DNA of 42,196 bases from Thiomargarita sp. (GTDB lineage Bacteria; Pseudomonadota; Gammaproteobacteria; Beggiatoales; Beggiatoaceae), in NCBI GenBank assembly GCA_020718845.1, contig DYRG01000012.1:23070-65265 (forward strand), written 5' to 3'. This document shows positions 7,807 through 15,295 of this stretch, piece after piece (within the stretch, counting starts at the first letter, position 1; every line of letters starts with the position of its first letter). The position numbers and the translations under genes were made by a program. The notes under the pieces were generated by a model. That model was not told the origin of the DNA. It saw nothing but the letters and a program-made list of their open reading frames with translations, and searched no databases.

Positions 7807-9225
7807 GTGTTATTTAATTCTTTAACTTTCCTCATCTTTTTTGCTATTGTTTTAGGATTGTATTATTTACCTCTCAATTGGCAAATCAAAAAATTCAATC
7901 TTCTTACCGCCAGCTATCTTTTCTACGCGGCATGGAATCCTCCTTTTGTTTTATTATTGTGGCTTTCAACATTAGTCGATTGGTTCATTGCCAGCAAAAT
8001 GGCACTAGCTGATAATCAACGCAAGAAAAAACTCTTATTAATCATTAGCTTAACTGTTAATTTAGGGCTGTTAGCTTATTTCAAATATGCAACCTTTGTT
8101 TTAGATAATTTTGTTTTATTAATTAATAGTTTAAATATTTCTTATCATCCCGTATTACCGAGCATTATTTTACCCGTAGGTATTTCTTTTTATACCTTTC
8201 AAACGCTTTCTTACACGATAGACGTTTATCGTGGTGGAAAGCCTAGTAAATCTTTTTTAGATTTTGCTTTATTTGTCACCTTTTTTCCTCAATTAGTTGC
8301 TGGACCTATTGTTAGATCAAGTTATTTCTTGCCTCAATGCGAAACACCTAAACAAGCAACGTCTCAACAACTAGGTTGGGGATTAAGTTTATTAATTATT
8401 GGGCTATTTCAAAAATCCATTTTAGCCGATAGTTTATTAGCTCCTATTGTTGAGCAAGTTTTTAATAATGCCACTCAAACGGGAGCATTAGATAATTGGT
8501 TAGGAATGTTCGCTTTTTCTGGACAAATTTTCTTTGATTTTGCGGGCTATTCAACTTGTGCAATTGGCGCAGCATTATGTTTTGGTTTTATTTTACCCGA
8601 TAACTTTCACGCACCTTATGCTGCGATTGGTTTTAGCGATTTCTGGCGACGTTGGCATATTTCATTATCAACTTGGTTAAGAGATTATTTGTACATTTCT
8701 TTAGGTGGCAATAGAAACGGATCATATCAAACCTATCGTAATTTATTGATTACAATGTTATTAGGTGGTTTGTGGCATGGTGCGGCGTGGGGATTTCTAA
8801 TATGGGGCGCGTTGCATGGTTTCTATTTAATGGTTGAACGGGCTTTAAAACCACATTTCAAAGATGCAAAATGGTTAGAATTAACTTCCGTAAAATTTCT
8901 TTTAGCATTAATGACTTATCTTTTAATCTGTTTTGCATGGGTCTTTTTCAGAGCACCCGATGTTTTTACTGCTTTTACAATGTTAAAAGTCATGTTTGTG
9001 GGTCAAGCAACGGCTCAAATTGTTCCGCTTACTTTTCAACCTTTAACCGTTATTTTAGTTATTGGAAGTTTGTTTTTATTTCAATGGTTTAATCGTGAGC
9101 ATCATCTTGAGCAAGTTGTTCAAAAATTACCCGCTAAAATATGGGCTGGTATTCTGGCGATTTTAATGTTATGGCTTTTATTAGCACCAGGAGATCAACG
9201 TGCATTCATCTATTTCCAATTCTAA
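7807..9225 (+). CDS. Membrane-bound O-acyltransferase (MBOAT, AlgI-like)
   Basis: Polytopic inner-membrane protein, 472 residues with about ten hydrophobic segments, probably moving an acyl group (often acetyl) to an extracytoplasmic polysaccharide. It has the AlgI/DltB/PatA signatures: FWRRWHISLSTWLRDYLYI with His284, and LLGGLWHGAAWGF with the invariant MBOAT His324. The start is GTG at 7807, giving the family's usual MLFNSLTF opening; no clear ribosome-binding site precedes it. It follows the yqeY terminator. Its partner gene (SGNH-like) overlaps its last 26 bases, the usual two-component arrangement of O-acetylation systems such as AlgI-AlgJ/AlgX. No alginate or other polymer biosynthesis genes are nearby, so the substrate is unknown. 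Confidence 0.92.
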   Translation: MLFNSLTFLIFFAIVLGLYYLPLNWQIKKFNLLTASYLFYAAWNPPFVLLLWLSTLVDWFIASKMALADNQRKKKLLLIISLTVNLGLLAYFKYATFVLDNFVLLINSLNISYHPVLPSIILPVGISFYTFQTLSYTIDVYRGGKPSKSFLDFALFVTFFPQLVAGPIVRSSYFLPQCETPKQATSQQLGWGLSLLIIGLFQKSILADSLLAPIVEQVFNNATQTGALDNWLGMFAFSGQIFFDFAGYSTCAIGAALCFGFILPDNFHAPYAAIGFSDFWRRWHISLSTWLRDYLYISLGGNRNGSYQTYRNLLITMLLGGLWHGAAWGFLIWGALHGFYLMVERALKPHFKDAKWLELTSVKFLLALMTYLLICFAWVFFRAPDVFTAFTMLKVMFVGQATAQIVPLTFQPLTVILVIGSLFLFQWFNREHHLEQVVQKLPAKIWAGILAILMLWLLLAPGDQRAFIYFQF

Positions 9226-10237
9226 TGATCGTTTGCCTAAACATGATTGGCAACAAGTGTGGATTGTTGCTTTGAGCATTGTGGTTATTTTTATTAGTGT
9301 TTGGGAAAGCATCTGGCGTTTGCAAGGCTTTGAACCCTCTTTAAATGATGATGCACTATTATGGATTAATGTTCGAAAGAGCATTCCCGCAAATGATCAG
9401 AATGCAATTGTTTTAATGGGTTCTTCACGAATGCAGTTAGATTTAGATACCCAAGTCTTTAAGCAATATGTTAAGCGTCCTTTATTTCAATTAGCGATTG
9501 ATGGCACATCACCCATTCCTGTTTTAGCGCATTTGGCAAATGATGAAACTTTTAAAGGAACGGTGGTTTGTGATATTAATGAAGCAAATCTTATTAGCAA
9601 ACCCACTCCTCATACCGCAGAACAATGGATTAAAACCTATCAAAACAGCAAATTCAATGATGAGTTTGAATTTTTATTAAGTTCCTTGGTTCAAAAAACC
9701 TTTGTTTTTCGCTTACCAGAATTACAACCCGCTAATATTTGGCAAAAGATTAGTTCTACGGGTCATTTACCATTGCCGTTTTATTTAACATTGCATGCCG
9801 ATAGATTTAAAGCGGGTGATTATTTATTGCTTAATAAATATCCTAATTATAGCATTGCAGCACATTACAATATGCGATTAGAACGCCATAAAGGAATGTA
9901 CTCTGGATTATTACCTGTCGATGAAACAGCTTTTCAAAACAACTTAAAGACGCTTAAAAACGACGTTGAGAAGATTCAAAAGAGAGGCGGAAAAGTAGTA
10001 TTTGTGCGTTTTCCAACCAGTGGTGGCGTATTAGAACTCGATGAGCAAATGTTGCCACGTCCTCAATATTGGGATGTTTTTACACAACAAGTTTCCGCCG
10101 CGTTTTTACATTTCAAAGATCATGCAGAATTGCAATATAATTTACCCGATGGTTCACATTTGGATTATCGTCAAGCCGTTCCTTTTACGAAAATCCTTGC
10201 ACGATTGTTAATGAATTCATTAAATGTAGAACAGTAA
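9200..10237 (+). CDS. SGNH-fold membrane-anchored partner of the MBOAT acyltransferase
   Basis: 345 residues. One membrane helix near the N-terminus (about residues 20-37) anchors a large extracytoplasmic domain. That domain has an SGNH/GDSL-like block I, VLMGSSRMQLDLD (Ser75 or Ser76 as candidate nucleophile), and a block V-like PDGSHLDY with Asp317 and His320 as the Asp-x-x-His pair. This matches AlgJ/AlgX-type proteins that receive the acyl group from an MBOAT and pass it to the polymer. The start is GTG at 9200, supported by AGGAGA five bases upstream and inside the MBOAT coding end. The exact family (DUF1574-like or other) was not determined. Substrate unknown; the pairing with the MBOAT is the main functional evidence. 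Confidence 0.8.
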   Translation: MHSSISNSNDRLPKHDWQQVWIVALSIVVIFISVWESIWRLQGFEPSLNDDALLWINVRKSIPANDQNAIVLMGSSRMQLDLDTQVFKQYVKRPLFQLAIDGTSPIPVLAHLANDETFKGTVVCDINEANLISKPTPHTAEQWIKTYQNSKFNDEFEFLLSSLVQKTFVFRLPELQPANIWQKISSTGHLPLPFYLTLHADRFKAGDYLLLNKYPNYSIAAHYNMRLERHKGMYSGLLPVDETAFQNNLKTLKNDVEKIQKRGGKVVFVRFPTSGGVLELDEQMLPRPQYWDVFTQQVSAAFLHFKDHAELQYNLPDGSHLDYRQAVPFTKILARLLMNSLNVEQ

Positions 10238-10238
10238 T

Positions 10239-11420
10239 ATGACCCCATTAGAACGTATTCATTATTTAGCGAATATTTTGAATTTAGCTTCTTCACAAAT
10301 TCATGAATATCAAGAAACAACTTTAGAAATAATTTGTCAAGAAATTCAAGCAGATAAAGCAGAGTTATTGCAAGCCTATCAATTACAAAAACAGCATTAT
10401 CAACCTCAATTAGTCGGAAGATATGCGCAGCAAATTGGTAATTTGGCAGATATGTTATTTTTTGTGCTTGCATCTGGAAATTTAGAAGAACATCACAAAA
10501 CAATTTTATTAGATTTTGCTCAACCTTTAGGTATTACTCAAACTCAATTTCAACGTTTTATGCAAGAAGCAAAAGCGCGTTGTCAATGGATTCAAGAATG
10601 GAGAAAATGCTCCGCGTGTTCAAATCAAATTCCCGCAAATAGTAAATTTTGTCCGACCTGTGGTGAATTTCAACAAAAACTTTTTTTAACGGATTTGAAA
10701 AAAGAAGAAAAACCCGTTTCTACATTTCAAATTCCTAATAAAGGTTTCGTTTTATTAATTGATCCTGCCCATAATAATAGTTTAGTTTTAGTAAAGAATT
10801 TCAAATTGAAAAACATTTCTTATTTAGAGAAAGAATGGTTGTATGGATATTGGGAATTCGAACATATTGGAGAAATCTTACCTTTAATTAATAATTTGTC
10901 TTTTGATTTAGTTCAAATTTATGGTGATGGACAATTATTAAAATGGGAGGAACTTTTTGCATTTGTTCCGTGTGCAAAACAACGCCAGCAAAGCTATTCT
11001 CCAGAAGAACATTGTTTTGGATTAAACCAACAAAATTTGAATATTTGGGGTTGTGTTCAAGCAGAAATGAATTGGCAAAAAGATGCGGCGTGGTTTTGTT
11101 ATGGATATTTTGAAAGCAAAGAAATCTTTTTATTGGATAAGAAAAAAATCTCTCATCAATTAGAACAACGATTACAATCTTATCATTTGTGTCCTCATCT
11201 TGCACGAAAGAAACTTCCTCACATTATTCAAGCCTTACCCGATAAAATTATGATTGATAATAAAGCATGGGATTATCAAACAACTGAAAAAGAAATTTTA
11301 GGAGCATATCGTTTGGAAAATCCCTTGCGTTGGGCATTTGGTGTTTCTCCGTTAAATTTAAATCTTGCGGTTGAAATCATTAGAAGTCATTTTCCCCTTT
11401 TCTCCGTTCAAAAGAAATAA
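10239..11420 (+). CDS. Hypothetical protein with TerB-like helical region and zinc ribbon
   Basis: 393 residues, no signal peptide or membrane segment. Residues about 60-115 (ADMLFFVLASGNLEEHHKTILLDF and following) look like a TerB/DnaJ-associated helical module. A treble-clef or zinc-ribbon motif follows with Cys124, Cys127, Cys138 and Cys141 (CSAC...FCPTCG). The C-terminal 250 residues are not recognisable; they contain many aromatic and acidic positions and repeated WxxxxxW spacing. It begins one base after the SGNH-like gene's stop, so it is cotranscribed with the MBOAT pair. Its last 63 bases overlap, antisense, the end of the transglutaminase gene. A regulatory or assembly role for the acyltransferase is inference only. 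Confidence 0.7.
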   Translation: MTPLERIHYLANILNLASSQIHEYQETTLEIICQEIQADKAELLQAYQLQKQHYQPQLVGRYAQQIGNLADMLFFVLASGNLEEHHKTILLDFAQPLGITQTQFQRFMQEAKARCQWIQEWRKCSACSNQIPANSKFCPTCGEFQQKLFLTDLKKEEKPVSTFQIPNKGFVLLIDPAHNNSLVLVKNFKLKNISYLEKEWLYGYWEFEHIGEILPLINNLSFDLVQIYGDGQLLKWEELFAFVPCAKQRQQSYSPEEHCFGLNQQNLNIWGCVQAEMNWQKDAAWFCYGYFESKEIFLLDKKKISHQLEQRLQSYHLCPHLARKKLPHIIQALPDKIMIDNKAWDYQTTEKEILGAYRLENPLRWAFGVSPLNLNLAVEIIRSHFPLFSVQKK

Positions 11421-13379
11421 TGTTTGTTGAGCAAGTTGTTTTCTTTCATCATTTGTTAAACCATTTGGATCAAATCGATAACGGTTGTGCAAATGCAATA
11501 ATTGCTTGATTTCTGGACTTAAAGATAAACCTTCAAACCAATGATTTAAAGATTCATAAGCAGGGCGTTTGAAATAAGATTTCTCAAGTTGAGCAATAAT
11601 GTTATAAAATTCAGAATCTTTTCCTTTCGCATTTAATTTAAAAAGTCCTTTATTATCAATGAGTTGCAATGTTTTTTTATTAGAATAACGAGTTAAACGC
11701 CAAATCAACCACCCTAAAAGAAAAACAATTAAAAGAAGCCATTTCTTTGAGGTTGTTTCGTCGGCGCTTCGCCACTGCCATTCTGTAACCCAATAACGCA
11801 TCCAAGCCCATAAATTATAAGCACTTTCCCACCATTCGGCTTTTTCACTTTCTTCTGCTGCCCACACGGCTGGCGTGGTATCTATGTCTTGCCAATGCCC
11901 GTCGATATAAGCCATAGTCCACGCATGGGCATGGCGACGACGCACAACGTAAGCCCTTTCAAGAAAAGAATATTCTTGCACCGCGTAACCCGTCGCGTAA
12001 CGTGAAGGAATCCCTGCGGCGCGTAAAAGTAATGCCGTCGCGGTCGCAAAAAACTCGCAATGACCCGCACGGGTTTCAGTGAGAAATAAAGAAAGCGGCG
12101 TTTTATTAGTTGAAGAACGCTTTTGAATTAAAGAATATTTAAAATTGTGTTGAAAGAAATTTAAAATAGTTTCAGTTTTTGCTTTATCAGAGGTTAGTGG
12201 ATTTGTTAAATCTAACTGTTCTGCAATCGTTTGAATCGTGTTTAATTCAGTTGGAGGAATTTCTAAAAAACGTTCTTTAGAAATTGGTAAAGGTTGAGGT
12301 TCATTAACGTGCTCTAAAAACACCGCATGAATTTTGTAATGTAAGAAATCAGGTGCGTTGAGCAACTTAATTGAACCATCATAAATATTTCGCCATAATT
12401 CTAAGCCAGTCAGTGTATCAATTTTATAGGCATCTAAAGGCAAAGGAAGCATTCCTTGTCCACCATCAAAATAACTTGCAATATCTAGCATATAAGATTG
12501 TGAATTAGTCGGCATTTCTGATAATTGCCAACTTCCTGCTTTTTCCAATAAAAGTTGCTCAAATTTAACGTTTTTCGTGTACCAACTTTGTCCTCCAAAA
12601 GTGTCATAACTAGATTGCCGCAGTAATAGAGGACTGCGTGCGTTTTTAACTCTAAATAAAATTCTTCCCGACAATTTTAATTCACCGATTTCACCAATGG
12701 CGGTGCGTTGTTTGTATGGATCACGATCTAACCAGCGGCTTTCTAACCATTTCATTGCCCATTCTTCAATTTGGGTTTGTAATGAAGATAAACCTTGTTG
12801 TCCGACAAATCCAATTCCAATTGAAAAAATGAGTAAAAAAAACCAAATTAAAATAGAGAAACGTTTAGAACGCCAATAAAATAAACCCCAAATCGTAAAG
12901 AAAGCTAATCCATAAAAGAAAGTTGGGTCTTTTAAAACCGTTGCAGACATTAAACATAATACTAAATAAGCATAAAGAATATCGATCCGTTGCGGACCAA
13001 TAAATTCGTGAGGAGGAATCTTTCGCAACGACATAAACAATGCCGCTAAAGGAATGCTCGGCGTGGTTGAATAAACTTGCATTAAAATAAGTAAGAAAAT
13101 TAACGCAGGCGACCAACGTAAAATTTCAAACAAACCATCGGTAATATTTTTAGAAAGCCAATAAACACCCAAGATAACAAGTAAAACCGTAACGATTTCA
13201 GAAATGCGATAGAAACTCTTATCTGGAAAATCCCATCGAGTTTTAATAACATATTGAATTTCAATCAAAATTGCCATCGGCACAGCAAATGATAACAAAT
13301 CAGTTTGCCATCCCCAAAATAATAAAACCGCCCCTGCAAAGAAAGGCGGTATTGAAAATTGTTTTGAAAGTGTTTGCAT
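11358..13379 (-). CDS. TgpA-like transglutaminase-domain membrane protein (DUF3488/DUF4129 type)
   Basis: 673 residues. The N-terminal 200 residues form about six membrane helices (DUF3488-like). A large extracytoplasmic domain with a transglutaminase/cysteine-protease core follows: Cys441 in AGHCEFFATATALLLRAAG, His485 in RRRHAHAW and Asp500 in WQDIDTTP. A final membrane helix (WLLLIVFLLGWLIW) precedes a cytoplasmic DUF4129-like tail. This is the layout of Pseudomonas TgpA, a periplasmic transglutaminase-like enzyme important for growth. In most gammaproteobacteria it sits with MoxR and DUF58 genes; here it sits with lexA and a DUF1737-like gene. Its start abuts the upstream stop and no separate ribosome-binding site is seen, suggesting coupling. 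The C-terminal codons run antisense into the neighbouring zinc-ribbon gene. Confidence 0.9.
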   Translation of the reverse strand: MQTLSKQFSIPPFFAGAVLLFWGWQTDLLSFAVPMAILIEIQYVIKTRWDFPDKSFYRISEIVTVLLVILGVYWLSKNITDGLFEILRWSPALIFLLILMQVYSTTPSIPLAALFMSLRKIPPHEFIGPQRIDILYAYLVLCLMSATVLKDPTFFYGLAFFTIWGLFYWRSKRFSILIWFFLLIFSIGIGFVGQQGLSSLQTQIEEWAMKWLESRWLDRDPYKQRTAIGEIGELKLSGRILFRVKNARSPLLLRQSSYDTFGGQSWYTKNVKFEQLLLEKAGSWQLSEMPTNSQSYMLDIASYFDGGQGMLPLPLDAYKIDTLTGLELWRNIYDGSIKLLNAPDFLHYKIHAVFLEHVNEPQPLPISKERFLEIPPTELNTIQTIAEQLDLTNPLTSDKAKTETILNFFQHNFKYSLIQKRSSTNKTPLSLFLTETRAGHCEFFATATALLLRAAGIPSRYATGYAVQEYSFLERAYVVRRRHAHAWTMAYIDGHWQDIDTTPAVWAAEESEKAEWWESAYNLWAWMRYWVTEWQWRSADETTSKKWLLLIVFLLGWLIWRLTRYSNKKTLQLIDNKGLFKLNAKGKDSEFYNIIAQLEKSYFKRPAYESLNHWFEGLSLSPEIKQLLHLHNRYRFDPNGLTNDERKQLAQQTLFLLNGEKGKMTSNDFNRKI

Positions 13380-13586
13380 TTAAGAAGAAGACGGGCTTGC
13401 TAAAACGTTTTTGTGAAGCATGGGTTGATAATAATAGATTTCAGTATGTTCTTCTTGAATACTCATAGAACCGTGAGGACGATAGCCTTTCAAAATGAGT
13501 TCCATCACACGGCTTTCTAGGGTTGCAAGTTGAGATTCACAAACCACAATATAGGCTTTGGCTTGTTGAGGAGGATTTGGTGGCAT
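13380..13586 (-). CDS. Small DUF1737-like protein
   Basis: 68 residues. The pattern YIVVCESQLATLESRVMELI, then KGYRPHGSM and the near C-terminal YYYQPMLH, fits the DUF1737 family of small proteins (a strand, helix, G-[WY]-x-P-x-G, then YYQ-M). That family resembles an OmpR-like or RHH-sized fold and has no assigned role. A GGAGAA ribosome-binding site lies about seven bases ahead of the ATG. It starts 20 bases after lexA and ends directly against the transglutaminase start, so it forms the middle of a lexA-x-tgpA operon. The family assignment is from memory. Confidence 0.72.
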   Translation of the reverse strand: MPPNPPQQAKAYIVVCESQLATLESRVMELILKGYRPHGSMSIQEEHTEIYYYQPMLHKNVLASPSSS

Positions 13587-13606
13587 TTTTGATTTCTCCG
13601 AAAGAA

Positions 13607-14245
13607 TTAAAATTGACGAATAACACCCATTCCTAGCCCTTCAATATGAAGATGTTGGGTGCGTAAATCTACTTCAATAGGTTGATAATGGGGATCACGG
13701 TTTTCTGGTAACAAATAAACTATTGGATCATTTCTGTTTTTACGAAAGAAACGTTTGACGGTAACTTCTTCTTCTAATCGAGCAACAACAATTGCATTAT
13801 TTTGAGGAATTGCTTGAAAGTTTCTCACTGCCAATAAATCACCGTCAAATATTCCCGCCTCTTTCATGCCTTCACCATGTACCCGTAACAAATAATCCGC
13901 TTGAAATACCCCATTCACTTCGTAATAGGTTTCAATATTGGTTTCTGATAAAATAGGCAAACCCGCAGCAACTCGTCCAATTACGGGCAAACGTTGGGGA
14001 TAGGATTTCTTTTCAAAAATGATTTCTTCGCCCGCCGCTAACAAACGAATTCCGCGTGATTTTTTGCTTTCATCTAACGCAATCATGCCTTTGCGTTCAA
14101 GGGCTTTCAAATGTTGCTGTGCGGCATTAGCTGAGCTAAAACCTAATTTATTCGCTAATTCTTGGCGCGTGGGCGGCGCGTGATCCCGCAAACTATGGGC
14201 GATGCAGCGCAAAACGGCTAATTGTTTGTCGGTTAAAGCATTCAT
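13607..14245 (-). CDS. lexA: LexA repressor with Gly in place of the catalytic Ser
   Basis: SOS transcriptional repressor; normally RecA-stimulated self-cleavage inactivates it. 212 residues from ATG at 14245. The N-terminal winged helix (PTRQELANKLGFSSANAAQQHLKAL region, residues 26-49) is close to the E. coli recognition helix, implying a CTGT-N8-ACAG-like target. The cleavage site Ala94-Gly95 (GRVAAGLP) and catalytic Lys164 (VTVKRF) are intact. The serine of the GxSMK motif, however, is replaced: residues 124-128 read GEGMK with Gly126 (codon at 13868-13870, GGC on the minus strand; Ser would be AGC). E. coli LexA S119A is non-cleavable, so this protein is predicted not to self-cleave. The frame is open 21 codons upstream, but the promoter lies inside that stretch, so the shorter start is preferred. 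Confidence 0.93.
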   Translation of the reverse strand: MNALTDKQLAVLRCIAHSLRDHAPPTRQELANKLGFSSANAAQQHLKALERKGMIALDESKKSRGIRLLAAGEEIIFEKKSYPQRLPVIGRVAAGLPILSETNIETYYEVNGVFQADYLLRVHGEGMKEAGIFDGDLLAVRNFQAIPQNNAIVVARLEEEVTVKRFFRKNRNDPIVYLLPENRDPHYQPIEVDLRTQHLHIEGLGMGVIRQF

Positions 14246-14279
14246 AAATGTTATGATAGCGGTTACTTTTGTTTCTTTA

Positions 14280-14308
14280 AGTTTGTTTAATTTTTGATTA
14301 AATGTCAA
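14280..14308 (-). promoter_or_regulatory. lexA promoter with a palindromic spacer
   Basis: On the minus strand there is a perfect TTGACA (14303-14308), a 17-base spacer and a weak -10, CAAACT (14280-14285). The spacer itself is an inverted repeat, TTTAAT-N5-ATTAAA (14286-14302). No CTGT-N8-ACAG SOS box was seen between lexA and moaA. The palindrome may be an operator; the binding protein is unknown. Confidence 0.5.
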
Positions 14309-14320
14309 GGGTGAAAAACC

Positions 14321-15295
14321 ATGTTAATAGATAAATTTGGTCGTAAAATCAATTATTTACGCATTTCTGTGACAGATCGTTGTGATTTTCGCTGCATTTA
14401 TTGTATGGATGAAAAAATGCGTTTTTTAGCACGCGATCAGATTTTAACTTTAGAAGAAATTGAGCAAATTGCTCGAACTTTTGTTCATTTAGGCGTTGAG
14501 AAAATTCGTATTACAGGCGGTGAGCCTTTAGTGAGAAGAAATATTTTATGGTTGTTTGAGAAACTTAGTCAATTAAATGGTTTGAAAGAACTGGTTTTAA
14601 CGACGAATGGATCGCAATTAAAAACGATGGCGCAAGATTTGAGAAATTCTGGTGTTAAACGTTTAAATATTAGTTTAGATACTTTAAAAGAAGATCGCTT
14701 TCAAAAAATTACTCGCACAGGTCATTTATCAGATGTTTTAAGTGGTATTCAACAAGCAAAGAAAGTCGGTTTTAAAAAGATTAAAATCAATTCAGTGATT
14801 ATGAAAAATCGCAATGCTGATGAAATTATTGATTTGGTGAACTTTGCAATTGCAGAAGATTTAGATATTACCTTTATTGAGGAAATGCCGCTTGGTTTAA
14901 TGGCAGAACATGATCGATCAGAAGTGTTTTATTCAAGCGATGAAGTTTTAAAGGATTTAAAGCAACATTTTGATTTAATTGAACTTTTAGAAACAACGGG
15001 CGGTCCAGCAAAATATTATCAAATCATTGGAAAATCTAATAAAATTGGTTTCATTTCACCGCACAGTCATAACTTCTGTGATACTTGCAATCGAGTTAGA
15101 TTAACTGCGGAAGGGCGTTTGTTATTATGTTTAGGTCAAGAACATTCTGTAGATTTGAGAAAAACTATAAGAACTTGCCCAGAACAATTAGAGCAAACGA
15201 TTAGAAAATCAATGGATTTAAAACCACAAGGTCATGATTTCAATATTCAAGAACAACCGATGATTTTTCGTTATATGAATCATACGGGCGGTTGA
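14321..15295 (+). CDS. moaA: GTP 3',8-cyclase (molybdenum cofactor biosynthesis MoaA)
   Basis: Radical-SAM enzyme that, with MoaC, converts GTP to cyclic pyranopterin phosphate in molybdopterin synthesis. 324 residues. The first 4Fe-4S cluster ligands are Cys21, Cys25 and Cys28 (DRCDFRCIYCM). The ITGGEPL SAM-contact motif is at 64-70. The second cluster ligands are Cys253, Cys256 and Cys270 (NFCDTCNRVRL...LLLCLG). The essential C-terminal Gly-Gly is the last two residues. AGGG precedes the ATG by about eight bases. It is divergent from lexA across only 75 bases, and no other moa or moe gene lies in the window. Its last 56 bases overlap pepP antisense. Confidence 0.97.
   Translation: MLIDKFGRKINYLRISVTDRCDFRCIYCMDEKMRFLARDQILTLEEIEQIARTFVHLGVEKIRITGGEPLVRRNILWLFEKLSQLNGLKELVLTTNGSQLKTMAQDLRNSGVKRLNISLDTLKEDRFQKITRTGHLSDVLSGIQQAKKVGFKKIKINSVIMKNRNADEIIDLVNFAIAEDLDITFIEEMPLGLMAEHDRSEVFYSSDEVLKDLKQHFDLIELLETTGGPAKYYQIIGKSNKIGFISPHSHNFCDTCNRVRLTAEGRLLLCLGQEHSVDLRKTIRTCPEQLEQTIRKSMDLKPQGHDFNIQEQPMIFRYMNHTGG

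Noticed and set aside
14246-14308. 21-residue extension of LexA
   Set aside because: It covers the likely promoter, including the TTGACA, and the family starts at MNALTDKQ-type sequence.
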